DNA from: Candidatus Rhabdochlamydia oedothoracis
GTDB taxonomy: Bacteria; Chlamydiota; Chlamydiia; Chlamydiales; Rhabdochlamydiaceae
Assembly: GCF_019453995.1 (NCBI RefSeq)
Contig: NZ_CP075587.1
Span: 1,302,001-1,366,000, forward strand
Length of the DNA stretch: 64,000 nt
Reading direction: 5' to 3'
Part shown: positions 8,361 through 21,500 of the stretch, piece by piece
Numbering within the stretch: the first letter of the stretch is position 1
How the letters are laid out: each line of letters starts with the position of its first letter
Notes under the pieces: generated by a model
Database searches by the model: none
The model's input: the letters and a program-made list of their open reading frames with translations, nothing else
What the model was told of the DNA's origin: nothing
Position numbers and translations under genes: made by a program

Positions 8361-9299
8361 ATGTCTGTATTTTTTGTTGCTTTAATGTACGTTGCTTGGT
8401 CCAGCGTTTTTTCTCTAGGAAAACTTGCTTTAGAGCATTCTCCTCCCCTTTTTCTAACAGCTTTTCGGATGCTTTTTGCAGCAGTACTCATCTTAAGTTT
8501 TTTATTAATCACCAAAAGATCCTCATTAAAATTATCTTTAAAGCAATTTGCTTCTGTTTTACTGCTCGCTTTCTTTAGCATCTATCTAACCAATACTTTA
8601 GAATTTTGGGGATTGCAGTATCTTTCTGCAGCTAAGACCTGTTTTATCTATAGCCTTTCCCCCTTTTTTGCCGCACTTTTCTCCTATATTCACTTTAATG
8701 AAAAAATGAATCCTCGCAAATGGATAGGGCTCTCTATTGGATTTATTGGATTTATTCCTGTTTTATTGACGCAAACAGGTTCTGAAGAACTCTTAAATGC
8801 TTTTAGTTTCTTCTCCTGGCCCACACTTGCTATTATAGGAGCAGCATTGAGCTCGGTCTATGGGTGGGTTCTACTTCGACTTATGGTAAAAGAGCAAGAA
8901 ATTACCCCCCTTGTTGCTAATGGAACCAGTATGCTCTTTGGAGGCTTATTTGCCCTGATCCACTCCTATCTAATAGAGCCTGGCGCTCCTTTTCCCATAT
9001 CTCCTCTACATCTTACCTCTTTTATAAAAAGGGTTATGTTGATCACCGTAATTTCTAACCTTATTTGCTACAACCTCTATGGTATGTTCTTAAAAAAATA
9101 CACCGCTACATTTATGTCTTTTGTAGGATTGCTCAGCCCCATCTTTGCCTCTTTAAACGCTTGGCTCTTTTTAGGAGAAACCCCTTCTTGGATCATCGTT
9201 GTATCAACAAGCATTGTTTCCACAGGGCTTTGGATTGTCTACCGCGTAGAACTTAAACAGGGCTATATCGTTTCTTCTAAAACACCTGTTAGCAATTAG
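8361..9299 (+). CDS. DMT-superfamily (EamA) transporter
   Basis: This 312-aa integral membrane protein has about ten hydrophobic segments arranged as two EamA repeats, the hallmark of the drug/metabolite transporter superfamily. The first repeat starts at residue ~2 (ALMYVAWSSVFSLGKLALE, followed by the typical AFRMLFAA), the second near residue 150 with LSSVYGWVLLRLM. Relatives export or import amino acids, sugars or nucleotide-sugars; the substrate cannot be read from sequence. In chlamydiae such carriers often handle S-adenosylmethionine or amino acids, but I cannot assign that here. No strong ribosome binding site precedes the ATG at 8361. Confidence 0.85.
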   Translation: MSVFFVALMYVAWSSVFSLGKLALEHSPPLFLTAFRMLFAAVLILSFLLITKRSSLKLSLKQFASVLLLAFFSIYLTNTLEFWGLQYLSAAKTCFIYSLSPFFAALFSYIHFNEKMNPRKWIGLSIGFIGFIPVLLTQTGSEELLNAFSFFSWPTLAIIGAALSSVYGWVLLRLMVKEQEITPLVANGTSMLFGGLFALIHSYLIEPGAPFPISPLHLTSFIKRVMLITVISNLICYNLYGMFLKKYTATFMSFVGLLSPIFASLNAWLFLGETPSWIIVVSTSIVSTGLWIVYRVELKQGYIVSSKTPVSN

Positions 9300-9321
9300 C
9301 TTTAGTAACATCAATGTTGAA

Positions 9322-9374
9322 GTTTATCTCTTTGTTTTTCAAATAGATAAACGGATTTTTCTCGGTGAAAATCC
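9322..9374. terminator. Two tandem hairpins between convergent genes
   Basis: GTTTATCT (9322-9329) pairs with AGATAAAC (9345-9352), and directly after it GGATTTT (9353-9359) pairs with AAAATCC (9368-9374). They sit between the convergent ends of the DMT transporter and the Inc-like gene and could terminate transcription from both sides. Confidence 0.5.
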
Positions 9375-9380
9375 TAAAAG

Positions 9381-10298
9381 CTATTTAAAATCAGGAGCGG
9401 AAGGAGAAACTCCAGCAAATAAATGAGGATAACTGTTGCTAGGATTTGCTCTTTGGTTACGTATCGCTGCTTCGGATTCCTCATAAGAAGGAGGAGCTTC
9501 TAAAGGTTGCTGGAAATCCTTTATTAAGCCTGGAATTAACTGCTTGACCTCACTAAACTCTTTCTTTCCATCTTTTTCATCACTCCAGTGCACCCCACAA
9601 TTATAAGCCGCATACATTACAGCTAGTGAGTTAAAAACCCCTCCTGCAACAACTGCTGTTGTTCCAGCTGTAGCAAGTGCTGGTACAGCTGCAAAGATAG
9701 TAATGCCTCCACCAGCTATTGCAAGAGTTCCAATTAAACTAGTTAGTATAGAGTATTTATAATTTGTTACTTTATCTACAGCTCTTCGATCAATTTTCAG
9801 TTGAACTTTAGCTATTTTACCTAATTCTTCAGTTAAATTTGAAGAACTGTACTTAGCCCAGCTCTCTATTGCTTTAGTATTTTCTAAATAGTTTGCAGTT
9901 CCTTCTGCTGCTTTAGAGAGTCTAGCATAAACAAATATGGAAATCCCTGCTACAGCAGTTGACACAACACCAATAGCAGCTATAGCTTTCCAGTTAGTCT
10001 TTTCTTTTTCAGTTTTTTCCTTTTCTTTAGATTTTTTAGGTGTATCTTTTGAAACGTGTACATGAGTGTTATGTATGTTATTTGTTGTGCTATTAGCAAC
10101 ATTAAATTGAGATGCAGGTTGTGATGAGGAAAAGAAATAATTGTTATTTACATTACTTACTAAGCCCAAACTTTCCCTAGCTCTATCATGATCAGCTGCT
10201 TTTATCTTTTTTGGTGTTGCTTCATCATATTGGGAGTTAGTCCGCTTTAACCAATCACAAATAAAAGTACGATCATTGCTTGAAATACTACTTGTCAT
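9381..10298 (-). CDS. Inc-like membrane protein with PPxY, YPxL and PSAP motifs
   Basis: A 305-aa protein with no recognised family. Residues 1-100 are polar and end in a Lys/Glu-rich run; a hydrophobic helix spans ~104-126, and a second long hydrophobic region ~182-235 (glycine/alanine-rich) could form a hairpin. The cytosolic-looking tail contains PPSY at 269-272, YPHL at 290-293 and PSAP at 299-302, each matching a class of viral late-domain motif that binds host Nedd4-type WW domains, ALIX and TSG101. The gene has a strong ribosome binding site (AAGGAG, 5 bases before the ATG). The architecture resembles chlamydial inclusion-membrane proteins, which reach the membrane by type III secretion. 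Secretion and host binding are inference. Confidence 0.75.
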   Translation of the reverse strand: MTSSISSNDRTFICDWLKRTNSQYDEATPKKIKAADHDRARESLGLVSNVNNNYFFSSSQPASQFNVANSTTNNIHNTHVHVSKDTPKKSKEKEKTEKEKTNWKAIAAIGVVSTAVAGISIFVYARLSKAAEGTANYLENTKAIESWAKYSSSNLTEELGKIAKVQLKIDRRAVDKVTNYKYSILTSLIGTLAIAGGGITIFAAVPALATAGTTAVVAGGVFNSLAVMYAAYNCGVHWSDEKDGKKEFSEVKQLIPGLIKDFQQPLEAPPSYEESEAAIRNQRANPSNSYPHLFAGVSPSAPDFK

Positions 10299-10382
10299 AT
10301 TTGCTCCTTTTATAATAAATTCAATTAAAAACAGATTTATTTTACTTTATTTAAAATAAAAAGTCTATGTAAATTTCAGGGC

Positions 10383-11004
10383 TTACGCATGAAAAATTTC
10401 CTTATCTAATAAATAATCTTTACGACATGATGCAATGAAGCGCCGTTTACGTAAACTGACCTTGCTTGTCTTATCTTTTTGTAAAAGATTCAAAGTAGCC
10501 CGTCGGGCTATAGATAGATTTTCAGCTCCATTTCCTTTTCTAACACGACTTAAATCCTCTCGGAAATTAACATCAAGTTGCCAATGCAATTTGTTTTCGA
10601 TGCTCCAGTGATTACGCACTTCCTTTGCAAGACGTTCTGCGTTAGCAGGTAGACTTGAAATAAAATACCGAATTTCACAGCTATTCCTCTCTTGCGATTT
10701 CTTCTGTACTTTTACGCATATCAAGCTATGCAGCTTCTTCCAAATCTGACGCTGAGGTAACCAATCTAATTTCTCAGTCGCCCATACTTCTCTTATCTCA
10801 CTACGTCCTCGATTACATTTTTCAGACCGCCAATAATCACAGCTAGCTTCTTACGGTATAACGTCCTGTGCTTGTTCAAAAAAGTTATGAGCTTCTGCAT
10901 GTAATTGGTCTTGATTGCCTTTAAGGGCAATAACATAATCTCCTCCCTGGGAACAAATCTGTTCTACTACTATTTTGTGACAACCGGCTGCATCGATGGA
11001 AAAA
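10383..11004 (-). pseudogene. ISAs1-family transposase remnant
   Basis: The minus strand encodes the C-terminal part of an ISAs1-type (H-repeat) transposase: GGDYVIALKGNQDQLHAEAH, then WATEKLDWLPQ, RYFISSLPANAERLAKEVRN and HWSIENKLHWQLDVNFREDL. A stop interrupts the frame near 10850 and a further break lies near 10725. The N-terminal half is missing; the left neighbour at 11005 is an IS5 end. Confidence 0.82.
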
Positions 11005-11090
11005 TTGCGAAAGAAAACTACATACAAGCCTGAATATGGTGGTTCTAGCTTTTATTGCTCTACTTTTGAAAAGATTTTAAACAGGCTCTA
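11005..11090 (+). mobile_element. IS5 (IS1031-like) right-end fragment
   Basis: The plus strand encodes KLRKKTTYKPEYGGSSFYCS and ends in TTTTGAAAAGATTTTAAACAGGCTC, the terminal repeat of the local IS5 element. It overlaps the last codons of the NEL-ligase gene, whose stop lies inside the repeat. Confidence 0.75.
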
Positions 11091-12906
11091 AAGCTTTTCT
11101 TGTTAATGCTGTTAATTCTTGCTTATATGTTTTTTCAATACTGATATAATCTGGAACTTCTTGTTCAGCAGCTTCTTCTCTTCCATCCAAGATAGCTTGA
11201 TATTCTTCTCGGTAATTAGCAGAAAGAGCTTCATTCCACTTAGGATGACTAATAAGAAACTCCAAACACTCGTTTTCGTTTTGTTGTTTTTTTAAGACAG
11301 AGTCTTTAGCTTCTTTTAAATCTTTCTCTTGTAATGCACTGCATCTAAAATAGAGCATCTCTTGTACATCTATAGGAAGATCTAAGTCTTTTTTAAGTTT
11401 AATGAGATACCCAAGATAGACTTCAATCTCATCAAAAAAAGGTAAGGTACGGATTTTATTGTAAGCAATGCTCTCTAACATTTCAATAGTCCAAGGTCCC
11501 TTAATCAAAAAATTGGCTAGTTGCTTCATATCTTTACAGTCAATGGTTGCCAGTTGATAAGCAATACTCAAATGCAGAACAGAGAGTGCTACTCTATCTC
11601 CACAAGTCTCAGATGCATCTTGAATAACCTGATAGAAAATCGTGCGAAATTCTGTATCTGTATCAGCTTGGTTTAGATAACTTATAATTTTTTTAGCAAG
11701 TGCTTTTTTCATCTCTCTACCTGCTTTATAATCAGCGGTATAAGATAATCGATGTAGCCAAGAGCTCAATTCTGTTGTTTCTTTGAGTTTAGCAAACTTT
11801 GTAGGAGTTTTATCTATAATAGCATACAAACTCTTTAAAGACTCTTCGATAGATTTTTCCTCATTTGAATCCGTATCAGCAATATCAGCGATGGAATAGT
11901 TTATCCGAGGTCCTGAGTAATTAGAAGTCTGGGTTATATCTCTTAATCTTTCTAGAATATCCATGGATAAATTACATTCTGTTAAGTCAATGATACATTG
12001 AGAAGAAAGCTCTAGTATGCTCATAGGAATTCCAGATAAATTTGCATTGCGTTCAAGGTCCAGACAGGTCAACGCTTGTAGATTCCCAAAGGATGCAGGT
12101 AGGGTTGTAAGTGGGTTATTGTAAAGGTACAAATGGGTCAACGCTTGTAGATTCCCAAAGGATGTAGGGAGGGCTGTAAGTGGGTTACTGCTAAGGTCCA
12201 GATTGGTCAATGCTTGTAGATTCCCAAAGGATGCAGGTAGGGTTCTAAGTTGGTTATTGTAAAGGTACAAATGGGTTAACGCTTGTAGATTCCCAAAGGA
12301 TGTAGGGAGGGTTGTAAGTTGGTTACTGCTAAGGCACAGCTGGGTCAACGCTTGTAGATTCCCAAAGGATTTAGGTAGAGTTGTAAGTTGGTTACTGCTA
12401 AGGTCCAGATTGGTCAACGCTTGTAGCTCCCCAAAGGATGCAGGTAGGGTTCTAAGTTGGTTACTGCTAAGGTCCAGATGCTTTAACTGATTAAAACAAG
12501 GGTTATTAAAAATGTCAGGCAATGAGGTTAAATTTAGATTTGTTAAATCTAAAGTCTCTTTTCTTTGAAATCCTGATAACCCAAGAAAGGCTCGAATTTT
12601 TTCCTGAGCTGTGATTCGAGCTTCACCTCTTGGAGCTGTTTCTACCCATGTCTTTAAAATGGTTTCACATGAACTTTTAGATAAACTTACATTTGGATTA
12701 ACTTTATCCACTTTAATTGTAGTTTCTGTTGTGTTTTGACTCCAAACTTTTACTATTTTTTTTGTAAAAAAAACAAAGGGTTTATGACTTATTGTAAGAA
12801 AAGGAAGAGTTGCAGTAGCTAATGCAGTCCAACCTGTTGACTGAACAATTTTTAAAGGAATTGTAAGAGCTTTCTGTGTAAATGTATTAATTGAATTTAT
12901 TGACAT
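11077..12906 (-). CDS. LRR-NEL E3 ubiquitin ligase effector (IpaH/SspH type)
   Basis: This 609-aa protein has an N-terminal region with a hydrophobic patch (~20-48), about eight 23-residue leucine-rich repeats (~118-300; unit LTNLDLSSNQLTTLPKSFGN) and a C-terminal domain (~350-609) that matches the NEL ubiquitin-ligase domain of IpaH, SspH and SlrP. Evidence for NEL is ASETCGDRVALS with the C-x-D catalytic motif (predicted nucleophile Cys435) and IRTLPFFDEIEVYLGYLIKL, which parallels the IpaH block RTLHFVDEIEVYL. Such effectors transfer ubiquitin to host proteins chosen by the LRR and are delivered by type III secretion. Start ATG has AAGGA upstream. The final residues LEPV and the stop codon come from an IS5 terminal repeat, so the native C-terminus has been slightly altered. 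Six repeats are nearly identical at DNA level. Confidence 0.88.
   Translation of the reverse strand: MSINSINTFTQKALTIPLKIVQSTGWTALATATLPFLTISHKPFVFFTKKIVKVWSQNTTETTIKVDKVNPNVSLSKSSCETILKTWVETAPRGEARITAQEKIRAFLGLSGFQRKETLDLTNLNLTSLPDIFNNPCFNQLKHLDLSSNQLRTLPASFGELQALTNLDLSSNQLTTLPKSFGNLQALTQLCLSSNQLTTLPTSFGNLQALTHLYLYNNQLRTLPASFGNLQALTNLDLSSNPLTALPTSFGNLQALTHLYLYNNPLTTLPASFGNLQALTCLDLERNANLSGIPMSILELSSQCIIDLTECNLSMDILERLRDITQTSNYSGPRINYSIADIADTDSNEEKSIEESLKSLYAIIDKTPTKFAKLKETTELSSWLHRLSYTADYKAGREMKKALAKKIISYLNQADTDTEFRTIFYQVIQDASETCGDRVALSVLHLSIAYQLATIDCKDMKQLANFLIKGPWTIEMLESIAYNKIRTLPFFDEIEVYLGYLIKLKKDLDLPIDVQEMLYFRCSALQEKDLKEAKDSVLKKQQNENECLEFLISHPKWNEALSANYREEYQAILDGREEAAEQEVPDYISIEKTYKQELTALTRKALEPV
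12048..12480 (-). repeat. 69-bp tandem repeats encoding the LRRs
   Basis: Within the NEL-ligase gene about six consecutive 69-bp units (23 codons) are almost identical, sharing cores such as CAACGCTTGTAGATTCCCAA. Such identity suggests recent duplication and a capacity to gain or lose repeats by recombination. Confidence 0.9.
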
Positions 12907-12980
12907 GTTAATCCTTATTTTGATATTTTTGCTTAACTTATCAGATATTAAGTTTTTTTATACAATACGCTATAAATATA

Positions 12981-13010
12981 CGCCTTTTATTTCACAAGAG
13001 AAATAGCGGC
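12981..13010. repeat. Dispersed hairpin motif
   Basis: CGCCTTTTATTTCACAAGAG with the palindromic arms TATTTC/GAAATA matches motifs at 3714-3744 and, inverted, 30815-30844. Here it lies between the NEL-ligase promoter region and an IS5 remnant. Role unknown. Confidence 0.6.
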
Positions 13011-13022
13011 TTGGAGATCTTA

Positions 13023-13495
13023 GAGCCTGTTTAAAATCTTTTCAGTAAGGCATAATGATAGTTTTCATAAAACCTTTGGAAGTAATTATGGCCCGCTCTT
13101 ATCCAAGCGATATCTCTCGTAACCAATTTAGCAAAGTCCATCTAATACTTGAGTCTACATGCAAAAAAACACGTCCACGAATAGTTGATCTACATTGGTT
13201 CCGATTCAATTTCAATCGCATAGAAAAATATAGGATTAACGACAAGTTTCAAGTCGTTGACTTGAACCCCATTAAGCTAGCCGTTTGAATTGGCACTACT
13301 ATAGAAGCATTTTCACTACATAAAAACCATTTGTTCGGTGTAAAAAATGTTTTAGCAGATGGAGGATATCCTGGAGAAAAATTTGCAAAGAGTGTGCAGG
13401 AGATATTAGGATGTATAGTAGAAATAGCCAAAAGAAATACACTTCATACTTTTACAGTTATTCCCAAAAGATGGGTTGTAGAGCGTTCTTTTGCT
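13023..13495 (+). pseudogene. IS5 (IS1031-like) transposase remnant, MITE-interrupted
   Basis: The left terminal repeat GAGCCTGTTTAAAATCTTTT starts at 13023 after TTA. The frame from 13088 gives the family N-terminus MARSYPSDISRNQFSKVHLI; after an IS630-derived MITE it resumes with HLFGVKNVLADGGYPGEKFA through PKRWVVERSFA. The middle of the gene, with part of the DDE core, is missing, and the right end is replaced by other sequence. Confidence 0.8.
13189..13300 (-). mobile_element. IS630-derived MITE, copy 1
   Basis: About 110 bp consisting of both ends of the IS630 element at 32562-33667 joined without the transposase gene: one end starts GGTTCCGATTCAAT, the other ends GCCGTTTGAATTGGCACTAC next to TA. 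It carries an inner palindrome, CAAGTCGTTGACTTG. Related copies are at 27129-27231 and 31290-31409. Confidence 0.78.
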
Positions 13496-13528
13496 TTGTT
13501 TCAAAAGTACCTTGATGATTATGAAAGA

Positions 13529-13596
13529 GGTTTATTGTTAAAAATCACAATAGAGATTCTTTCATCGCCTGCCTAATACTTCAAACTTGAAAAGAT
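13529..13596 (-). mobile_element. IS30 left-end remnant
   Basis: The reverse complement of the IS30 left end (GTTAAAAATCACAATAGAGA ... ACTTCAAACTTGAAAAGA) survives with an internal ~20-bp deletion. It shows an IS30 once lay beside the rRNA operon. Confidence 0.75.
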
Positions 13597-13640
13597 ACTC
13601 TTTAACAAGCGTATTAATTAACTTTATTATTTCTAGGCAT

Positions 13641-13674
13641 AAAAAAACCCTAGTTAGATCTAGCTAACTAGGGT
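13641..13674 (-). terminator. Rho-independent terminator of the rRNA operon
   Basis: ACCCTAGTTAG pairs perfectly with CTAACTAGGGT (11 bp, short loop) and is followed on the minus strand by seven T residues. It lies 12 bases past the 3' end of 5S rRNA. Confidence 0.9.
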
Positions 13675-13686
13675 GGATAAAAAAAA

Positions 13687-13800
13687 CTTGGCGGCGACCT
13701 ACTCTTCCATACTCTTGAGTATAGTACCATCGGCGATGAAGACCTTGACTTCTGAGTTCGGGATGGGATCAGGTATTTCCTCTTCTCTATTGCCACCAAG
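13687..13800 (-). rRNA. rrf: 5S ribosomal RNA
   Basis: About 114 nt beginning CTTGGTGGCAATAGAGAAGA and ending GTAGGTCGCCGCCAAG on the minus strand, with complementary ends and the conserved ATCCCATCCCGAACTCAGAA core. Ends set from the terminal helix. Confidence 0.93.
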
Positions 13801-13822
13801 ACTAAATTTTGTCAGATCTCTC

Positions 13823-16934
<3,112 letters not shown>

Positions 16935-17036
16935 AAATCTTTTCCACTTATTTTACTTTTGCGCTTTATTTGAGATTTCTCTCTGACTAAATTTAGTTCT
17001 ATCAAGATAGCTAATTTCTTCTTTACAGGAAGAATG

Positions 17037-17110
17037 TGCGGTTACCTAGACTTGAACTAGGGACCTCGACATTATCAGTGTCGCGCTCTAACCAACTGAG
17101 CTATAACCGC
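17037..17110 (-). tRNA. tRNA-Ile (GAT)
   Basis: A 74-nt cloverleaf with acceptor GCGGTTA/TAACCGC, D-loop AGCTCAGTTGGTTAGAGC, anticodon GAT in CTGATAATG and T-arm AGTTCAAGTCT. It lies in the 16S-23S spacer. Confidence 0.96.
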
Positions 17111-17120
17111 TTGACTCAAA

Positions 17121-17193
17121 TGGAGGCTAGGAGGTTCGAACTCCTGACCTTCTGAATGCAAATCAGATGCTCTACCAGCTGAGCTAAACCCCC
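17121..17193 (-). tRNA. tRNA-Ala (TGC)
   Basis: A 73-nt cloverleaf beginning GGGGGTTTAGCTCAGCTGGT, anticodon TGC in TTTGCATT, T-arm GAGTTCGAACTC. In the order of transcription it precedes tRNA-Ile in the 16S-23S spacer, with ten bases between them. CCA is not fully encoded. Confidence 0.96.
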
Positions 17194-17208
17194 GTTTAAA
17201 GTTCTAGG

Positions 17209-18955
<1,747 letters not shown>

Positions 18956-19099
18956 ATTTTTTGAACCAATCTCGTTGATTCTATTCCTTTTGCGCTTTGC
19001 GCCTAAGGAAGTAAACAACATACATAATATACTCCTTTTTTCGCAATTCCTTTTCTCGCTTTTTTTTGCTTTTTCATAGAAAGAAAAAAAATTGTAACT

Positions 19100-20335
19100 T
19101 TAGAAAATTAGACGTTGCCAAGGGCCATATTTTTCAAGAACTTTTCCTTTTGGGAAAGATAAGAAGCAAATCAAAGCCCCTAAAAGAAGGTTATGGAAAA
19201 TAAGTAACAACGAGATTTCGAGGTAGAACCAAACCGTGACAAGTAAGATAGCTCCAAATAGCAGATTCAAAAAGCGCAAGACCCGAAATACTTCTGCGCA
19301 GGAAATCAAAGAAATAAAGGCAATTAAAGGACCTAATATGAAATTAATATTAACTAAAAAACTACTATTTATATAATAAGCACTAATAATTAACCAGACA
19401 CCCAATACAATTAATAAAAGCAGATTCCAAGGCAATGTTATTCCAAAAGACTGCTTGAAAAATTTGGATTTTTTTTCCTCTACATGTATTCCATGCCAAA
19501 AGGTTTGCCAAAAGCAGCGATTGTGTTTTGCTTCTTTTAAAAGCAAAAGAGTGGCTACTAACTCTGGAGCTGTAAATAAAATCATAATAGACATAAAAAA
19601 AGCTGTAGCTAAACATAAACTACACCATGCACCGACAACCACCGGCTGTAAAATAATTAACAAAACGCTAATAATACTTACAGGAACGACAAGGAAACTA
19701 AAAAGACAAACAAGCCAGGGGTTTTTTGCCCATCTTTTACTACCACCTTGCCATCCAAGTAAAAACTCTAAAGTATATCCAAAAGCTCCTAAGCCGGCAT
19801 CAGAAATAGGAAATGCATGGGAAACATCGGAATTGAGTACTTTACTTGTTCCATCTAGAAAAAAGGGATCCCAAACATCAGCAATGTACCCTAATTGATA
19901 AGCTGCCATGTATCGCGAAAATAACCAACACATAAGCGCTAAAGCAATAGTTAAGACTCGTGCAGTCCAAGAAGAAGGATTAAAAGACCACCCTTTAGGA
20001 TAAAAGCTTGTATTTTCAAAAGAAATCTCAGGCATTGCTAATTGAAAACCAAAAACAACAGCTAAAGACCCCATTAGTGTATCATTTAAATAAATAAGGG
20101 ACTGAGGAGCCCAAAATACAAGAGGAGCTAATTTTAGCCAGATACCAAGCCCTGCTACACCCCATGCAAATCTTTTTTTTTTAGTATAGAAAAAACTTAT
20201 AGCAAATAATGTAATAAGCAATCCTGTGCCAAGATCGTTATACATTAGTAGGTCATCTTGATAAAAAAAGGTTAAAGGATTAGCAAATAACCAAATTCCT
20301 AAAGCCATACTAAGGAAACAAAATAATTTTTTCAT
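19100..20335 (-). CDS. SPW/VKOR-like polytopic membrane protein
   Basis: A ~411-aa protein with about eleven hydrophobic segments. The N-terminal part resembles SPW-repeat proteins; the middle has VKOR-like features, notably SDAGLGAFGYTLEFLLGW and the CXXC motif in VVVGAWCSLCLATAFF. Vitamin K epoxide reductase relatives reoxidise DsbA-type thiol oxidases in the membrane. The loop cysteine pair normally preceding the CXXC is not evident, so electron relay may differ. I choose the ATG at 20335, which overlaps the stop of the upstream epimerase gene as ATGA and has AAAGG upstream, implying translational coupling. A start further up would lie wholly within the neighbour. Confidence 0.72.
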   Translation of the reverse strand: MKKLFCFLSMALGIWLFANPLTFFYQDDLLMYNDLGTGLLITLFAISFFYTKKKRFAWGVAGLGIWLKLAPLVFWAPQSLIYLNDTLMGSLAVVFGFQLAMPEISFENTSFYPKGWSFNPSSWTARVLTIALALMCWLFSRYMAAYQLGYIADVWDPFFLDGTSKVLNSDVSHAFPISDAGLGAFGYTLEFLLGWQGGSKRWAKNPWLVCLFSFLVVPVSIISVLLIILQPVVVGAWCSLCLATAFFMSIMILFTAPELVATLLLLKEAKHNRCFWQTFWHGIHVEEKKSKFFKQSFGITLPWNLLLLIVLGVWLIISAYYINSSFLVNINFILGPLIAFISLISCAEVFRVLRFLNLLFGAILLVTVWFYLEISLLLIFHNLLLGALICFLSFPKGKVLEKYGPWQRLIF

Positions 20336-21405
20336 TGTGCCTTTTTCTTTAGAGAATTGGGTATATTCAATCCATTTTCCGTATACCAAGCTACCGGATC
20401 TTTTTTTAATTCTTCAGCCCATTGCAAAATGGTTTCATCCACGCGCTTCTTTGGATCCCAACCTAGATGCCTTTTTGCTTTTGAGATGTCTAATTCATAA
20501 TGATCATCTGCAATTTGAATCATCCAAGGTTTGATAAAAGAAGGTTTCATAAACGGCAGATGGTCTTGAAACCAAGCACCTATTTTGGCAATTGGTTTTG
20601 GAACTCGCCAGGTTTTCCATTCTTTTTTATACAGTGAATAAGCCATTTTTTTCTGCAGTTCATCATAACTAAAAGTTTTAGCTTCTCCAATTAGCAGATT
20701 GATTTCTTCTGGGAGCTCTTTACGTTTTTTTACACATAAGCCGATAGCTTCTACTAAATCATTCATATGTACAAAGCTAGATCCACAATGAATATCACCA
20801 GAAAAAAGATGAGATTCTAATTGGTTTTCAAAAATCCTCTGCATTTGATTGGATAAGGGGATAGAATGGCATTTATCATCGTAAACACCTGCAATGCGTA
20901 AATTAACACTACTAAATCCTTTTCTCAATTCATGAATGAGATGCTCTGTTTGTGTTTTAGAGCGTGGATATCCCCAAGAAGGAGCTATAGCTGAATCTTC
21001 TGTTATTTTAATTCCTGGCTGAGTTGGTTTGTATATCAACATTGTTGAAGAAAAGATAAATTGCTCCAATTGGAAATGGGCTAAACCTTTTAGAAATCTT
21101 TGAGTGCCTTTTACGGTAATTTGATCGTATTTCTTGCTCTCTGGTTCTGCAAAACTATAATAAGCAGCAAGATGAATAACCGAGGCTATTTCATCTCCAT
21201 AATTTTTTTTTAATAGTTCAAGTCCCTTGAGCACATTTTCATCAGAAGAAATATCTACTTTAATAAAATCTATCTTCGGATTTACAGGTGGAGTAATATC
21301 AAAACCAATAATTTGATAATCTTGAGAAAAATATTCAGCTACCTTTGAGCCTATTCTTCCACTTATTCCTGTAATTAGAATGATTTGCTTGCTCACTATG
21401 AACAA
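20332..21405 (-). CDS. NAD-dependent epimerase/dehydratase (extended SDR)
   Basis: This 357-aa protein has the extended short-chain dehydrogenase pattern: an N-terminal Rossmann motif ILITGISGRIGSKVAEYF, the VIHLAAYYSFAEPE loop, the FIFSSTMLIY segment, and an active-site-like Y-x3-K in WGYPRSKTQTEHLI. Family members act on nucleotide sugars or 3-beta-hydroxysteroids; the substrate is not evident. It is the first gene of a two-gene unit with the VKOR-like protein, whose start overlaps its stop. A ~95-base A+T-rich gap separates it from the ATP/ADP translocase gene. Confidence 0.85.
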   Translation of the reverse strand: MFIVSKQIILITGISGRIGSKVAEYFSQDYQIIGFDITPPVNPKIDFIKVDISSDENVLKGLELLKKNYGDEIASVIHLAAYYSFAEPESKKYDQITVKGTQRFLKGLAHFQLEQFIFSSTMLIYKPTQPGIKITEDSAIAPSWGYPRSKTQTEHLIHELRKGFSSVNLRIAGVYDDKCHSIPLSNQMQRIFENQLESHLFSGDIHCGSSFVHMNDLVEAIGLCVKKRKELPEEINLLIGEAKTFSYDELQKKMAYSLYKKEWKTWRVPKPIAKIGAWFQDHLPFMKPSFIKPWMIQIADDHYELDISKAKRHLGWDPKKRVDETILQWAEELKKDPVAWYTENGLNIPNSLKKKAQ

Positions 21406-21500
21406 CTCGCTTTGTAGTTAAACTTAAAACATTTAATGCATGTTTCACTTATTTTTTGCAAGTTTTATATAAAAGAGATTGATAAGGCTTAACTTATAGA

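Noticed and set aside
12048-12480. Regular ~69-bp repeats that could suggest a CRISPR array
   Set aside because: The repeats are in frame, encode LRRs, and have no unique spacers. No CRISPR or cas gene was seen anywhere.
19455-19898. Plus-strand frame of 147 codons
   Set aside because: Antisense to the VKOR-like gene, rich in Lys from A-rich sequence, and without recognisable domain.
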